From Tetracentron sinense (taxonomy: Eukaryota > Streptophyta > Magnoliopsida > Trochodendrales > Trochodendraceae), in contig CM026566.1 in the NCBI GenBank assembly GCA_015143295.1, forward strand, positions 4,203,072 to 4,267,071: a stretch of DNA of 64,000 nucleotides. Reading direction: 5' to 3'. Shown in pieces: positions 32,819 through 44,132 of this stretch (position 1 is its first letter; each line of letters opens with the position of its first letter). The translations under genes were made by a program, and so were the position numbers. The notes under the pieces are model-generated. The model was not told the origin of the DNA. It searched no databases and saw only the letters and a program-made list of their open reading frames with translations.

Positions 32819-34780
32819 ATGGCAAGAATGAAGAATGGTGAAGAAAGGTCAAGCCCTAAAAGACAGAAACACTCAAGGGAAGCTGTTGTTGAAGAAGAAT
32901 CACAAACATCTTGCTTCAAGACCAGAAATGCTACCAAGAGATACAGAGACATCATTCACTCTCGACCCATTGTCTATGGTAAGTTCCTTGACTCCTTTAT
33001 TCTAGAAGAGTTGGGCCTAGGTCACATCTGTGAGCTCTTTAAAGCTCTTGGATGGCTCCATCTCCTAAAATTCAAGGAACCAATGTATCTTGAATTGGTC
33101 AAACTCTTTTATTCTCACCTTCACTTCAATCCTTCCACAAATTCCTTCACTTCTTATGTCTGTGGAAAGGACATTACTCTGTCCATTGAAGTTCTCACTT
33201 CAATTAAGTCTATTCCAGATGGGAGCATTGAATTGTTTGCTTCCAAAGAATGGCCAATCCATTCTGGATTTGAGCCTATTGAAGCCTTAAAGCTTATCTA
33301 TTCAAATAAAGAAATTTCTCAAGCCTCCCTTCCTACTCTCAACAGTCTAACTCTTGATGCCAGACTGATTCATCACATCATTTCTTACAATATTCTTCCT
33401 AGAAAAGGTTGCAGAAACTATCTATCATATTTTGATGTGTTTCTTATCTGGTGTGTTCTAACCACCCAGTCTTTTGACCTCTGTTATCTTGTATTTCATA
33501 ACATGGTTGAGTGTGTCTCAAAGAAGAATGCATGTCTGCCCTATAGACAGCTTATAACCAATGTTTTTAAACATTTTGAGCTTTCTTTTGATTCTACCTT
33601 AGAAGTCATCCATCCTTCCCACTATGATATCTACAGTCCTACAACTCTAGTTAAAATGGGATATCAGTGGAACAAGGATTTGCATAAATGGTTCCCCAAA
33701 TCCTCTACTTCTCACCCTTCTATCTCTATTGCTCTAACTCCTACTGCTTCATCTCTTCCACCTCCTTCTGATCCTCCTTTGGATCATTCCCTTCCTGCTG
33801 ATCCTCCCATGGATCACTCCTTTTATTCTATTTCTCCTATTCAGTCTCCAGCCAGAGCCCCTCCCTTCTCTCCTCATTCTTCTCCCTTCAAGGCTTCCTC
33901 TCCTCACTATGAGGTAGGTGGCTCTTCTGCTCAACCTGAACTCCATCATAGACCTCTCATTCATGATGATATCTTGAGCCCGATGATGGGAAATTTGGAT
34001 TCTCTGAGTTCTGGGATGCTGAGTTTTCAAGCTGAAATAAGAGAAAGAATGGAAAATCAAGAAGCTCAAGCCACTGGACTTCAAACTGAAGTGAGAGATA
34101 GGTTGGCATACCTTGAGGGATCTTCTACAGACTTCAGATCTGAGATGAGAGAGAGGATCTCCTCTGTTGAATCCTCCTTAGCAGCCCTTCATTCTGATTT
34201 GAGAGAGAGAGTAGATGAGACTGATTCCATCTTGGGGACTGTCAACCTGGACACCTCAGTCACCAAAAACAGAGTTAACATAGTTACCACCCTTCTTCAG
34301 AGATTGGAAGCAGTTCAGATAGAAGAAATTGTTAAGATTGGGAAGGCAGCTTCAATCATCCAAAGCAATGTAGAGTCTTCAGCCCTTCAGATGAAGACCC
34401 AAGGCAAATTGCTATTGGATATGGCTGAACAAGATTCTTTGTCAGCCACCATCATCTTGAGAGCCACCTCTGAGCTCAAAAAGATGAACAACTTTTTGGT
34501 GAGCTTGCCAACTAGCACTCCTGTAGCCCCTCCTTCTCAAACCCCTTCACCTAAAGGCCCTTCTTCTCAATCCAAAGGCAAACAGCCAATGAAAACAGAA
34601 GAAGCCTATTCTAAAAGTGGTCCCATCATTTCTCTTCCCTCTTCTGATGAAGAAAAAGACCCAACCATACCCCCTAGTTCCTCCTCAGATTCAGATGACT
34701 CCTCGGACAGCTCCAGCAATGAAGATTCCCTATTCATGGCAATCAAGAAGAAGGTCAAGAAGAAGAAGGAGTCCAATTAG
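32819..34780 (+). CDS. Env-like ORF of the copia element (653 aa, looks whole)
   Basis: Basic N-terminus with SPKRQKHSR; then about residues 40-300 a globular region with FKEPMYLELVKLFYSHL and YVCGKDITLSIEVLTSI, resembling the plant-transposon domain found in env-like ORFs of SIRE and Athila elements. Residues about 295-385 are Pro/Ser-rich. Residues 405-475 hold four repeats exactly 18 residues apart, pattern (E/D)-hydrophobic-R-(E/D)-R-hydrophobic, likely coiled coil. The C-terminus is acidic and Ser-rich, then basic KKKVKKKKE. I see no signal peptide or membrane segment, so an envelope role is doubtful; basic ends suggest a nuclear protein. Function unknown. Confidence 0.8.
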   Translation: MARMKNGEERSSPKRQKHSREAVVEEESQTSCFKTRNATKRYRDIIHSRPIVYGKFLDSFILEELGLGHICELFKALGWLHLLKFKEPMYLELVKLFYSHLHFNPSTNSFTSYVCGKDITLSIEVLTSIKSIPDGSIELFASKEWPIHSGFEPIEALKLIYSNKEISQASLPTLNSLTLDARLIHHIISYNILPRKGCRNYLSYFDVFLIWCVLTTQSFDLCYLVFHNMVECVSKKNACLPYRQLITNVFKHFELSFDSTLEVIHPSHYDIYSPTTLVKMGYQWNKDLHKWFPKSSTSHPSISIALTPTASSLPPPSDPPLDHSLPADPPMDHSFYSISPIQSPARAPPFSPHSSPFKASSPHYEVGGSSAQPELHHRPLIHDDILSPMMGNLDSLSSGMLSFQAEIRERMENQEAQATGLQTEVRDRLAYLEGSSTDFRSEMRERISSVESSLAALHSDLRERVDETDSILGTVNLDTSVTKNRVNIVTTLLQRLEAVQIEEIVKIGKAASIIQSNVESSALQMKTQGKLLLDMAEQDSLSATIILRATSELKKMNNFLVSLPTSTPVAPPSQTPSPKGPSSQSKGKQPMKTEEAYSKSGPIISLPSSDEEKDPTIPPSSSSDSDDSSDSSSNEDSLFMAIKKKVKKKKESN

Positions 34781-35215
34781 AGTGTCTTAGCTCTAGGGGA
34801 TGTTTCTGTTTTTTATTGTGATGCTTTTATTGGTTTTTTTTTTATGTTGACAAGGGGGAGAAAGTTAATGGAATGGAATGTAAATGAGTGCTATGTACGG
34901 ATGTTATGGATTTATGGATGTTGAAATACATGACTTTTTTTATATATCTCTCTTCATGTTGTCATACTTTAATTCAACTTAAAATATCATGGAACTTCTC
35001 TTGATTCTTATAAATTAAATGATTTCTCTTTATGGAATTTCTCTTGGTATTTAAAAGAAAATCTAAATGAATTCCTTTGTGGAACTTCTCTTGGTTCTAA
35101 TCTACTGTCTTTTTTATATATGTATATGCTTAAGGGGAGCTCTCCTCAGAAATCTTATGGAAAATATATGTTGAGGGGGATCTTAACCCATCTCATTCCA
35201 TTATTTGTGTCATCA
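34781..35215 (+). other. Noncoding tail of the copia element with a second polypurine-like site
   Basis: CAAGGGGGAGAAA at 34851-34863 closely resembles the real polypurine tract 370 bases on. About 34990-35105 has three imperfect repeats around GGAA(C/T)TTCTCTTG. No ORF of note. Confidence 0.55.
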
Positions 35216-35231
35216 TCAAAAAGGGGGAGAT
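35216..35231 (+). other. Polypurine tract of the copia element
   Basis: TCAAAAAGGGGGAGAT immediately before the TG of the 3' LTR; the classic SIRE-type context. Confidence 0.88.
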
Positions 35232-37006
35232 TGTCAGCCTAAAGGTTACAATGATATAACCCTCAATTAATTTTAATGATGACATAAATAATGAAATGAC
35301 TCTTGTAATACTAATGTCTTCCATGAGCATCTTTGTCTATAGTATTCAAGAGATAAAGAATTAATTTCTAGCAAAGACTCAAGAACCTTCAATAAAAAAG
35401 ATCAAGTCAAAGCATGATGACAATTCCAAATCAAAGCTTTAAGAAAATATTCATCTATAAGCAAAAAGGATTCTGGAAGATTGTCTTTAAGGCACTACTA
35501 CTGAACATCAAAGAAGCAAAGTATCAACTCCATCAAGTTCTAAGATTAGGTAGTCAGTGGTATGTCTAGGATTTCTTGTAAAAATCCTTAAGTGGTGATT
35601 TGGTGAAAAGCTTAAAATACCTTAGATTTACCATTGGTCCCTTGAACAAATATAAAAATATAATTAAGGACCTTAAAACATGATCATCTTTCTCACAAAG
35701 GTTAAGTGCAAAACCTTGGAATCAAATCCTATCTTAAAGGTTTTAAAAAATGGATTCTGTAAATAAAATTGGTCTATCCAGTCGATCAGATGGACCATCC
35801 AGCCGATCAAACAGACCATCCAATCGATCAGGCAAGCCCTATGATCAACTGGATAGAACAAATTTTTCCAAAATTTGTCTGCATGTACTGATCAACTTGA
35901 AACCCTTTATGGATCCATTTTAGATCATTCAAAAGATCATTATGAGATGTTAATCATCTTTAATTAATATGTTAAAAGACTTTGGAAATCGTGCAAATCA
36001 TTAAAGTCTAAGAAAACCAAAAACTGAATGTTTTTTGGTATATCTAGCCGATCTGGTGGACCATCCAGTCAATCAGGTGGTCCATCTAGTCGATTAGAAG
36101 ACCCTTGTGATCGACTGGATAGAACAAAATGCACAAAACTTGGTTTTCGCCATCCAGTCGATCAAAACACTGATCCATCCGATCTGGTGACCATCCAGCC
36201 AATCAGAGGACTCCTCTAATCAACTGGATAGCTTAGAAAAATCTGAGACCCGTCTTTAATGCTCAACGGCTATATTTACAATGCGTGATTTTTCATTAAA
36301 TGCTCATCAACGGTAATAACTATTGGATCACTATAAATAGAGATGATCTTTGAAAGATCCAAGAACAACTAAACATACATTTATACTGTTCTATTGATCA
36401 ATCATTCACTTGAACTAAAAATCCCAATCTTGAGAAAACGATACTCTGTTTTTCTCTTTGAACTAAATCCAAATCATTTGTTGAGAGATTTCTTAGAGCT
36501 TGCTATTCCATTTAAATCTATCTTGTAAGGAGTTTATTATTTCGGATTGTTAATCTAAAACCTTCATTTTTATTCAGTCAAGAACCTGCGTGTTCTTGCA
36601 AGTGAAGCTGCTGCTTCGGTTTTGTCAGAGAGGATTGTGCTCTGACTATATAAGGTTCCATCCTGACCTAAAGAGTGATTGTAAGGTTGCATCTCGACCA
36701 GAAGAGAGATTGTTAAAAGTTTAAGCTTCACCTGTGAAGGATCTTGTACAATTGTGGATCGTAATGGAACCTCTTACGGTTTGCAGAAGTGGGGAGTAGG
36801 CTTGAGATTGCCGAACCTCAATAACAAACTGAGTTTGCACATCATTTTTCTCTCCTCTTTCTCTTAGATTATCCAGTTATTAAATTTCTATAACAACTGA
36901 TAGCTACATTTCCCTTTGATTAATTTCCGTATTTTAAGGGATAACTAGTTTTAAAACTGCCATTGACCCTATTCACCCCCTCTCTAGGGTCCATATCTAG
37001 GCAACA
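35232..37006 (+). repeat. 3' LTR of the copia element (1775 bp)
   Basis: TGTCAGCCTAAAGG to AGGCAACA, followed directly by Athila gag. It has the motif array at 35772-36232 and TATAAATA at 36332-36339. About 5 percent different from the 5' LTR in the stretches I compared. Confidence 0.92.
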
Positions 37007-37414
37007 ATGGTAGCCCCAAGCTCAAGGAAACTCTTTTCCCCTAGCTCGAGGCAACCAGTTTCCCCAACCTCAAAGGCCGAACAATCGGCCCTTCCACAAT
37101 AAATTTAACTATCAAAGCCCAACACAATTTCAACACTCTATTCATCCTGCTCTTAATCAAAGGACTCCATCATTTAAGGAGAAGCTGTTGAATGCTCTTA
37201 AGGGATTGGAAATCAACACTTAATTGCTCCATCCTCACTCTCAATCAATCCAAAAGCTCGAATCTCAAATGGGACAGTTAGCTAATGCCATCAATAGGAG
37301 AGTGGAAGGAACCCTTCCAAGCCAACCCGTGAGAAATCCTAGGGGTGTGAATCAAGTAGATTAGTCAAATCGAGAACATGTTCAGGCCATCATCACCCTA
37401 AGGAATGGGAAGAT
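37007..37414 (+). pseudogene. Athila gag relic, continuation
   Basis: Contains sequence encoding KLESQMGQLANAINRR and ITLRNGK, the well-known late Gag segment of Athila elements. It lies between the copia element and an antisense solo LTR. Broken. Confidence 0.8.
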
Positions 37415-38024
37415 TGTAACGCCCCAAAACACCCCCTAGGAGTTAGGCGATATTTGAGCTCGTTACCTACCACGACAACCATCCTGCAAGAGCATACAAG
37501 GCATGCCAAAAAGTGACACATAAAATTTCTTTGAAATAAATGTACTCCCAAGTGTTTACAAAAACGAACGATTGAATAAAATACAATAATACAGATGTAG
37601 AAATGCTTGAATCACCAATTCAAGCCTACATGAAAATCCCCCCAAAAGTAAATCCCAAAATACATGTCTCTCTCACTCAACCCCCCCATAGTACCACATA
37701 TCCAAGCCCTCAATGTCTGGTGACAATTCCAATCAAGCTCCTACTCTCCCTGATAACCTCGATCCGTGGACCCAGAATACATAAACGTATATTGTACCTG
37801 CCGACATAAAAGTACGGCTGAGCATGGAATACTCAGCGAGTACAAGCTCCTAGCTAACCATTATAATAACGAGTAAATAACATATACAAGTGATGGAATA
37901 GTACAGATCATAATTATGTAAAGCAACATAATACATAAACATTTACCAAATCATAATTTTCCTGAAGACCAAACCATTGTCTATGAATTATGTGAGTCCT
38001 TATGAGTTTTCATTTCCATATTTC

Positions 38025-38770
38025 TTATGAGCCAGAGGTTCCTCGACCTCCTTGACAATTCATTACTTCTCTTATGAGCCAGAGGTTACTGGACCTCCTT
38101 GACAATTCATTACTTTTCTTATGAGCCAGAGGTTAGCACCGGCACATCCCTGGGCTACCAACCTCCTTGATAGTTCCATATCTTTCTTATGAGCCAGGGG
38201 TTAGCACCCGCACAATCCTGGGCTACCAACCCCCTTGACAATTCCATTACTTTTCTTCTGAGCCAGAGGTTAATCAACCTCCTTGACAATTCAATTCTTT
38301 TCTTATGAACCAGAGGTTAGCACCCGCATATCCCTAGGCTACCAACCTCCTTGACAGTGTAATATATTTCTTATGAGCAAGGGGTTAGCACCCGCACATC
38401 CCTGGGCTACCAACCCCCTTGACAATACAACACCTTTCTTATGAGCCAGAGGTTAGCACCCGCATAATCCTGGGCTACCAACCTCCTTGACAATACCGTT
38501 ACTTTTCTTATGAGCCAGAGGCTAGCACCCTTAACCGGGGCTACCAACCTCCTTGACAGTTCATTTTCTTTCTTATGAGCCAGAGGTTAGCACCCGCATA
38601 ATCCTGGGCTACCAACCTCCTTGACAGTACAATACTTTCAAGTCCTTTCTTATGAGCCAGGGGTTAGCACCCGCACAGTCCTGGGCTACCAACCCCCTTG
38701 ACAATTCCAATACTTTTCTTTTGAGCCAGAGGTTAGCACCCTTAACCGGGGCTACCAACCTCCTTGACAT
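38025..38770 (-). repeat. Twelve-unit tandem hairpin array with covarying stem
   Basis: Units of about 47-77 bases, each starting near TTATGAGCCAG on plus and containing AGAGGTT, a variable middle (4 to about 26 bases) and AACCTCC or ACCTCC. In nine units the pair of arms is GAGG(T/C)T with ACCTC; in the units near 38190, 38370 and 38655 both arms change together to GGGGTT and AACCCC. Middles are GC-rich (TAGCACCC...GGGCTACC) or short. Confidence 0.85.
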
Positions 38771-39741
38771 TTCATTTATCAAACTTATGCGTGTGAGGCC
38801 TTACTTATTTTCCTTACATTTACCTGTACTCGTTTCACTTCTTAATGCTCATTTAAAAACCTTAGTTCATTCACATATCTGTGCTTGTGTGTAGCAAGTT
38901 GTGGAAATCATAGTGACATAATCATGCATGCATAACAATTGGTGATATAATGATAAACATCATATAGTATTACTATAATCCCAATAAGCATGTGAGTTTT
39001 TTTTTTTGAGGAACATGTATAACATTTCATTCAAGTTTCTCAATTGGGGAGAAACCCCAAAATCATATTTTCATTGTCTTAGTTTAGTCCTCATTCATGC
39101 ATTTCATTAAACATGTGATATGCGATAATTCTTTTAACCTTTAATTTGTATATTTAAATCAAGCATTTCATCAAACATGTAGTGTATGTGCATTATGGAT
39201 ACATTGCCCTTCCACCATTTTCATCACACAACAATCATCACCTCTACATGGCATCCAAGCGCCTCCACCATCCTCATCCCATACATCCATAACCATTTAA
39301 TTCATCTTGTTCATTTAGGGCATTTTATGCATTATTAAGAAGAGGGAATATATAAAAGTTCAACACCCAAGCATTCTTAAAGGAAAACCTATACCATTAT
39401 CACTAAGCTTAACTAGGAAGGGTGTACTAACCTTGAATAGGGGAAGAAAACCCTTGAAAAATACCATGGAAGATGCTGCCGAGCTTGGAGAACGTGCTCC
39501 TCACGTGCTTGAGCCGTAAATTGAGAGATCCAAGCTTTTGGGATGGTCGTGGGTTTCAAAACCCCTTGATTTTCTCAAGTTGATGCCCTAGGGTGAAAAC
39601 CACTTCTCTCCTCTCTCACTCCCTCTCAAAATATGTCTAAGGGTGTTTATGAACACCCTTGGCTCGAGCCAACCCTTAAAAATAAGGGTGGAGTGGCCAA
39701 AAGACCAAAAAACCCCTAAAAAAATTTCTGAAAATCGCATA

Positions 39742-39829
39742 GGACCGATAGATGACCGATCTACCGGTAGTGGACCGATCGATCGGTGTTTATGACCGAT
39801 CTCTCGGTAGTGGCCCGATCTCTCGGTAT
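39742..39829 (-). promoter_or_regulatory. ACCGATCGATCGGT-type motif array in U3
   Basis: Five variants of ACCGATC(G/T)ATCGGT / ACCGATCTCTCGGT in about 90 bases. The LTR at 60061-62843 has the same array at 60859-60954. It is upstream of the transcribed part as in the other families. Confidence 0.65.
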
Positions 39830-40598
39830 TGACTGGTGCTGCAGAATGCACTTCAGTATTTTGGCCATAACGTTTGACTCAGAGCTCCGATTTTGACGAT
39901 TCAACTTGCGTTGGATTTTTATTTCAAAAAGGAACAACTTTCATGTTTTGAATAAATTCTAATTCTTCTTTATTCATAGACCAAAACACCCCTAAAGCTG
40001 ACTGGTCTGCAATGGGTTGCGACAGCCCAGATTTGCAACCGACCCGATTTTGGAAATCCCACTTTTGACTCGACCCCGACTCAAAATCCGGGAAAATGAT
40101 CAACATGAACCTTGAAGAGGGTTCTAATACCTTTCCAAAAATTCAGTAATCACTCAATTCTGAACAAAGATGACTAAACTAGAGCCCTTTAAAGTTGAAG
40201 CAAATGCCGAGACATACCTTTTCCACACCTAGAACACCTCGAGTGTTTTCACACTCTTTTCCCTTGTGTCCAACACCCTACTCACACCTCATAAACTATT
40301 AAATTCACACCGACATGCATGAGAGACTCCAGCCTCTCTATGCCTCATGCACTAGCACTATGCACCAACAACCCATTGAAACACTTAGGGTATGTGTACC
40401 CTTGATTTTACCCACTTAGAGTATCTTTACACTCTCTTTTTAAGACTCAAACCATGTACCTAAAACCCTCACTTGACTAATCATAATATCAAGAACACAA
40501 TGGGAGGCCTTAAGCCTTTACACATATCATACAAGGGCACCTTTCACTGGCACTATTCATGGTATAGTGAACTTGAATTTCCGGGGTTCTACAAAGAT

Positions 40599-41640
40599 AA
40601 TGGAGAATTCGGTTAGGGAACCCAAGGCACAAGTACAATAGATAAAGTTGATCACTCCATGTCTAAGGGCAAAGGAGGGGATACTAATAACAAGGACCAA
40701 GGTCCTTCATCGTCCACAACCCCTACCTTCGAGGCACCTTACATGCCTAAGGCCCCTTTTCCATCTTGTCTTAAAGACTCATCCCCCTTTGCTAAAAAGG
40801 GAGTCAAAATGGATTATATGATTGAAGTCTTCAAACAGGTCAAAATCAACTTGCCTCTACTTGATGCAATCAATCAAGTGCTAGCTTATACAAAATTTCT
40901 CAAGGAATTGTGCACTCAAAAGCCCAAATCAAAGACCCATGTGTCAAAAAAAGTCCTTCTCACCGAGCAAGTGAGTTCAATTCCTCAACACTCTGCCCCT
41001 CCTAAATTTAAGGATCCAGGTGCCCCCACTATCTCATGCACCATTGGAGATCACTCCATTGATTGGGTACTCCTAGATTTAGGAGCTAATGTTAATCTTC
41101 TTCCGTACTCAGTGTACGAGAAATTAGGATTAGGAGACCTCAGCCCCACATCAGTCATCCTCCAATTGGCTGATAGATCTATTAAAATGCCTAGAGGAAT
41201 GATTAAAGATGTCTTGATCAAAGTTGAGAAATTCCAATGCTTGCATCAATTGTCGAATCGGGGTGATGGATATCTCATCTGGAAGCATGAAAGTACGGTT
41301 AAACATCTTCACCACCTCTCAACAGCCTTCAAATCATGAAGATTGCTTCTTGGTCGATGCTATCGAAAAGATGATTGAGGACACCCTTCCTTACATCTTA
41401 TCCACTAACCCTTTTGAGGCTTGTTTGGCATATTTTAACACGAATGATTATGATATTGAAGAATCCATCAAGGAAGTCAACCATCTCTTGAATTTGACTC
41501 CCCTTTTGGACTCTCCCCTATGGCAAGCTCGGGCTGAGCTCTCCCTTCCACCTCTAGTATTCCAGCCACCCCATCCCTCGAAGCACCACCAACTCTTGAG
41601 TTAAAACCTCTCCCGGGTTCACTCAAATATACATTCTTTG
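40599..41640 (+). pseudogene. Athila late gag and protease relic
   Basis: Encodes YMPKAPFPSCL, DYMIEVFKQVKINLPLLDAI, FLKELCTQK and the protease motif DLGANVNLLPYSVYEKLGLG, all standard for Athila gag-protease. A stretch with NPFEACLAYF and a Pro-rich segment follows, leading to RT. A few breaks. Confidence 0.88.
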
Positions 41641-41642
41641 GG

Positions 41643-43075
41643 TTGCATGACACTCTCCCAATCATTATTGCTTCCAATTTGTCAGTTGAACAGGAGAGTA
41701 AATTGATGGAATTACTGCTAAAGCACAAAGGGGCCATTGGATGGACCATTGCTGATTTGAAGGAAATTGACCCTTCCGTGTGCATGCATCGCATCCATCT
41801 TGAAGAGGATGCCAAACCTTCTCGAGAAGCACAACGGAGGTTAAACCCCAACATGAAAAAGGTGGTCATGAAAGAAGTAGTAAAATTGCTTGATGTGGGT
41901 ATCATATACCTCATCTTAAATAGTAAGTGGGTGAGTCCTACCCAAGTGGTACCAAAGAAATTCGGTATCACAGTTGTACCCAATCCCAAAGCAGAGATGA
42001 TTCCTACTCGTGTTACTACTGGGTGGCGTGTTTGCATTGATTATAGAAAACTCAACTCCATGACTAGGAAAGATCACTTCTCACTCCCATTCATTGATCA
42101 AATCCTAGAGCGGTTAGCAGGCAAGAGTTACTATTGCTTTCTAGATGGTTATTCTAGTTATAACCAAGTGCCTGTCTACTCAGAAGACCAAGAGAAAACT
42201 ACCTTCACATGAACTTTTAGCACTTTTGCCTATAGGCGCATGTCATTTGGTCTATGCAATGCACCTGCGACCTTTCAAATGTGTATGATGTCGATTTTCT
42301 CCGATATGGTAGAAAAATTCCTCGAGATCTTTATGGATGATTTTTCTGTATTTGGAACTTCTTTCGAAGATTGTCTCCACAATTTGTCATTGGTCTTACA
42401 TCGTTGTGAGGAGACAAATCTTATTCTGAGTTGGGAGAAGAGCCATTTCATGATTCAAGAGGCCATTATCTTATGCCACATTGTGTCTAAATGGGGTATA
42501 GAGGTAGATAAAGCCAAGATCAATCTAATTTCGAGCCTCCCTCTACCAACCACGGTGCGACAGGTTCGCTCTTTCCTTGGCCATGCGGGGTTTTATCGTT
42601 GGTTTATCAAGGATTTCAGTAAAATTTTTGGACCTTTAAGCGATCTTCTTGCCAAGGATATTCCTTTTTCCTTTGATAACGCATGTCTTGAAGCCTTTAA
42701 CAAACTCTGTAATCTACTCTCTATAGCCCCAATTATGCAGACCCCAAATTGGTCTCTCCCCTTTGAGTTAATGTGTGATGCCTCAGACTATGCAGTTGGG
42801 GCAGTCTTAGGGCAAAGGGTGAATTGGACCCCTCATTCTATCTACTATGCTAGTAAAACTTTTTCGGATGCTCAATTGAATTACACCACCATTGAGAAAG
42901 AGTTATTGGCTTTAGTCTATACCCTAGACAAATTCCAATCCTACCTTCTTGGATCCAAAATCTTAATGTACACTGATCATGCCGCTTTGCGGTACCTCTT
43001 TTCTAAAAAAGACACCAAGCCTAAGCTAATTCGATGGATCCTCCTCCTTCAAGAGTTTGACCTCAAAATTTGAGA
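41643..43075 (+). pseudogene. Athila reverse transcriptase and RNase H relic
   Basis: [67 protein letters not shown] and the catalytic FMDDFSVFG. The connection reads [20 protein letters not shown]. RNase [36 protein letters not shown] and [11 protein letters not shown]. Few breaks; RT-RNase H otherwise long and open. Confidence 0.9.
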
Positions 43076-43079
43076 CAAA

Positions 43080-44130
43080 AAAGGATCCGATAATGTGGTC
43101 GCCGACCACATCTCTCGACTCGTGGTCAATTCTTCTCATGATCCTTGCCCCATCAAAGACTCTTTTTCGGACGAACAATTGTTCGAGGTACACCAAGTGC
43201 AACCTCCATGGTTTGCAAACATCGTTAATTACCTCGCAATTGGGCAAATTCCTTCTCATTGGTCCAAACAACACAAATATCGGATCTTTGCCCAAATCAA
43301 ATTCTTTTTTTGGGAAGATCCAGAATTGTTCAGATACTGTACAAACCAAGTGATCCGACGATGTGTGCCGAAAAGTGAATTCCATAGTATTCTCACCTTC
43401 TATCACTCTCTTGCATGCGGAGGTAACTTTGGAGAGAAGAAGACCACTGCCAACGCCTTACAAAGTGGTTTTTACTAGCCCTCTCTCTTCAAAGATGCCC
43501 ATGAATTTTGTCGGGCATGCCTAAGGTTCCAACAGTTGGGCGTAATGTCCCAAAGAGATATGATGCCTCTTACTCCGATACTTGTCAAAATATTTGATGT
43601 TTGGGGTATTGACTTCATGGGTCCTTTCCCGCCATCCTTCAGTTTTAAATATATTTTGGTGGGAGCGGCAATGTCTCTAAGTAGGTGGAAGCAGTTGCCA
43701 CCAAGACAAACGATCAGAAAGTCATGGTCAAGTTCTTACAAGAACATATCTTTTGTCGGTTTGGCACCCCGCGGGCTATCATCAGTGATGGAGGAAAACA
43801 CTTCCTCAATCTATATTTCAAGGCCTTAGTCCTCAAATACTCCATCACTCACAAAGTAGCCACACCTTATCACCCACAAACAAATGGTCAGGTGGAAGTA
43901 TCCAATAGGGAGATCAAGAACATCCTCATGAAGACTGTGAGGCCAGATAGAAAAGATTGGTCTGTACGGCTCAACGATGCCCTATGGGCCTATCGCACAG
44001 CCTACAAGACCCCCATTGGTATATCTCCCTATCGTCTTGTATTTGGCAAGGCTTGCCACCTTCTGGTTGAATTAGAATATAACGCCCTATAAGCCATTAA
44101 GAAGTTTAACTTCGACATTGAAAAAATTCG
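43080..44130 (+). pseudogene. Athila integrase relic, main part
   Basis: Starts VVADHISRLV, the zinc-binding region follows, then the catalytic core with [26 protein letters not shown] and [19 protein letters not shown] (the three acidic residues of the D,D-E set are recognisable) and [20 protein letters not shown]. It continues at 45616 after an insert. Several breaks. Confidence 0.87.
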
Positions 44131-44132
44131 AT

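Larger units (their letters stand above)
23341..37006 (+). mobile_element. SIRE/Maximus-like copia element with env-like ORF
   Basis: Complete in layout: two LTRs of 1765 and 1775 bp, initiator-Met primer site, gag, protease, integrase, RT, RNase H, env-like ORF and polypurine tract. It sits in Athila gag. The flanks (ATGAC, ATGGT) match at 3 of 5, perhaps an aged target duplication. Sampled LTR stretches differ by about 5 percent, suggesting an age near two million years at the usual plant rate, so it is older than the TR-GAG element. Pol is broken several times, whereas the env-like frame is open. It is interrupted by an antisense solo LTR at 25998-28256. Confidence 0.9.
37415..40593 (-). 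repeat. Solo gypsy LTR, antisense, with perfect target duplication (3179 bp)
   Basis: Plus ends are TGTAACGCCCC and GGGGTTCTACA; the flanks are AAGAT on both sides (37410-37414 and 40594-40598). Reading on minus: left end with the TGAATAGTGCC motif, an ACCGATCGATCGGT-type array, a 12-unit hairpin array and the conserved core (37798-37837). Its U3 is nearly the same as that of the LTR at 60061, but the hairpin array is of another kind. It lies in Athila gag. No gene; ORFs at 37603-37809 and 38652-38894 are chance frames. Confidence 0.92.

Noticed and set aside
33749-34084. Minus ORF across the env-like gene
   Set aside because: Arg-rich shadow of the Pro/Ser-rich and coiled region of the plus-strand ORF.
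32819-34780. Host gene captured between transposons
   Set aside because: It lies between RNase H and polypurine tract of the copia element, the usual site of the SIRE env-like ORF, and shares its domain with the Athila env-like relic.
38025-38770. CRISPR-like regular repeat array
   Set aside because: Plant DNA inside a solo LTR with target duplication; units vary in length and no cas genes exist. Same for 4451-4675.
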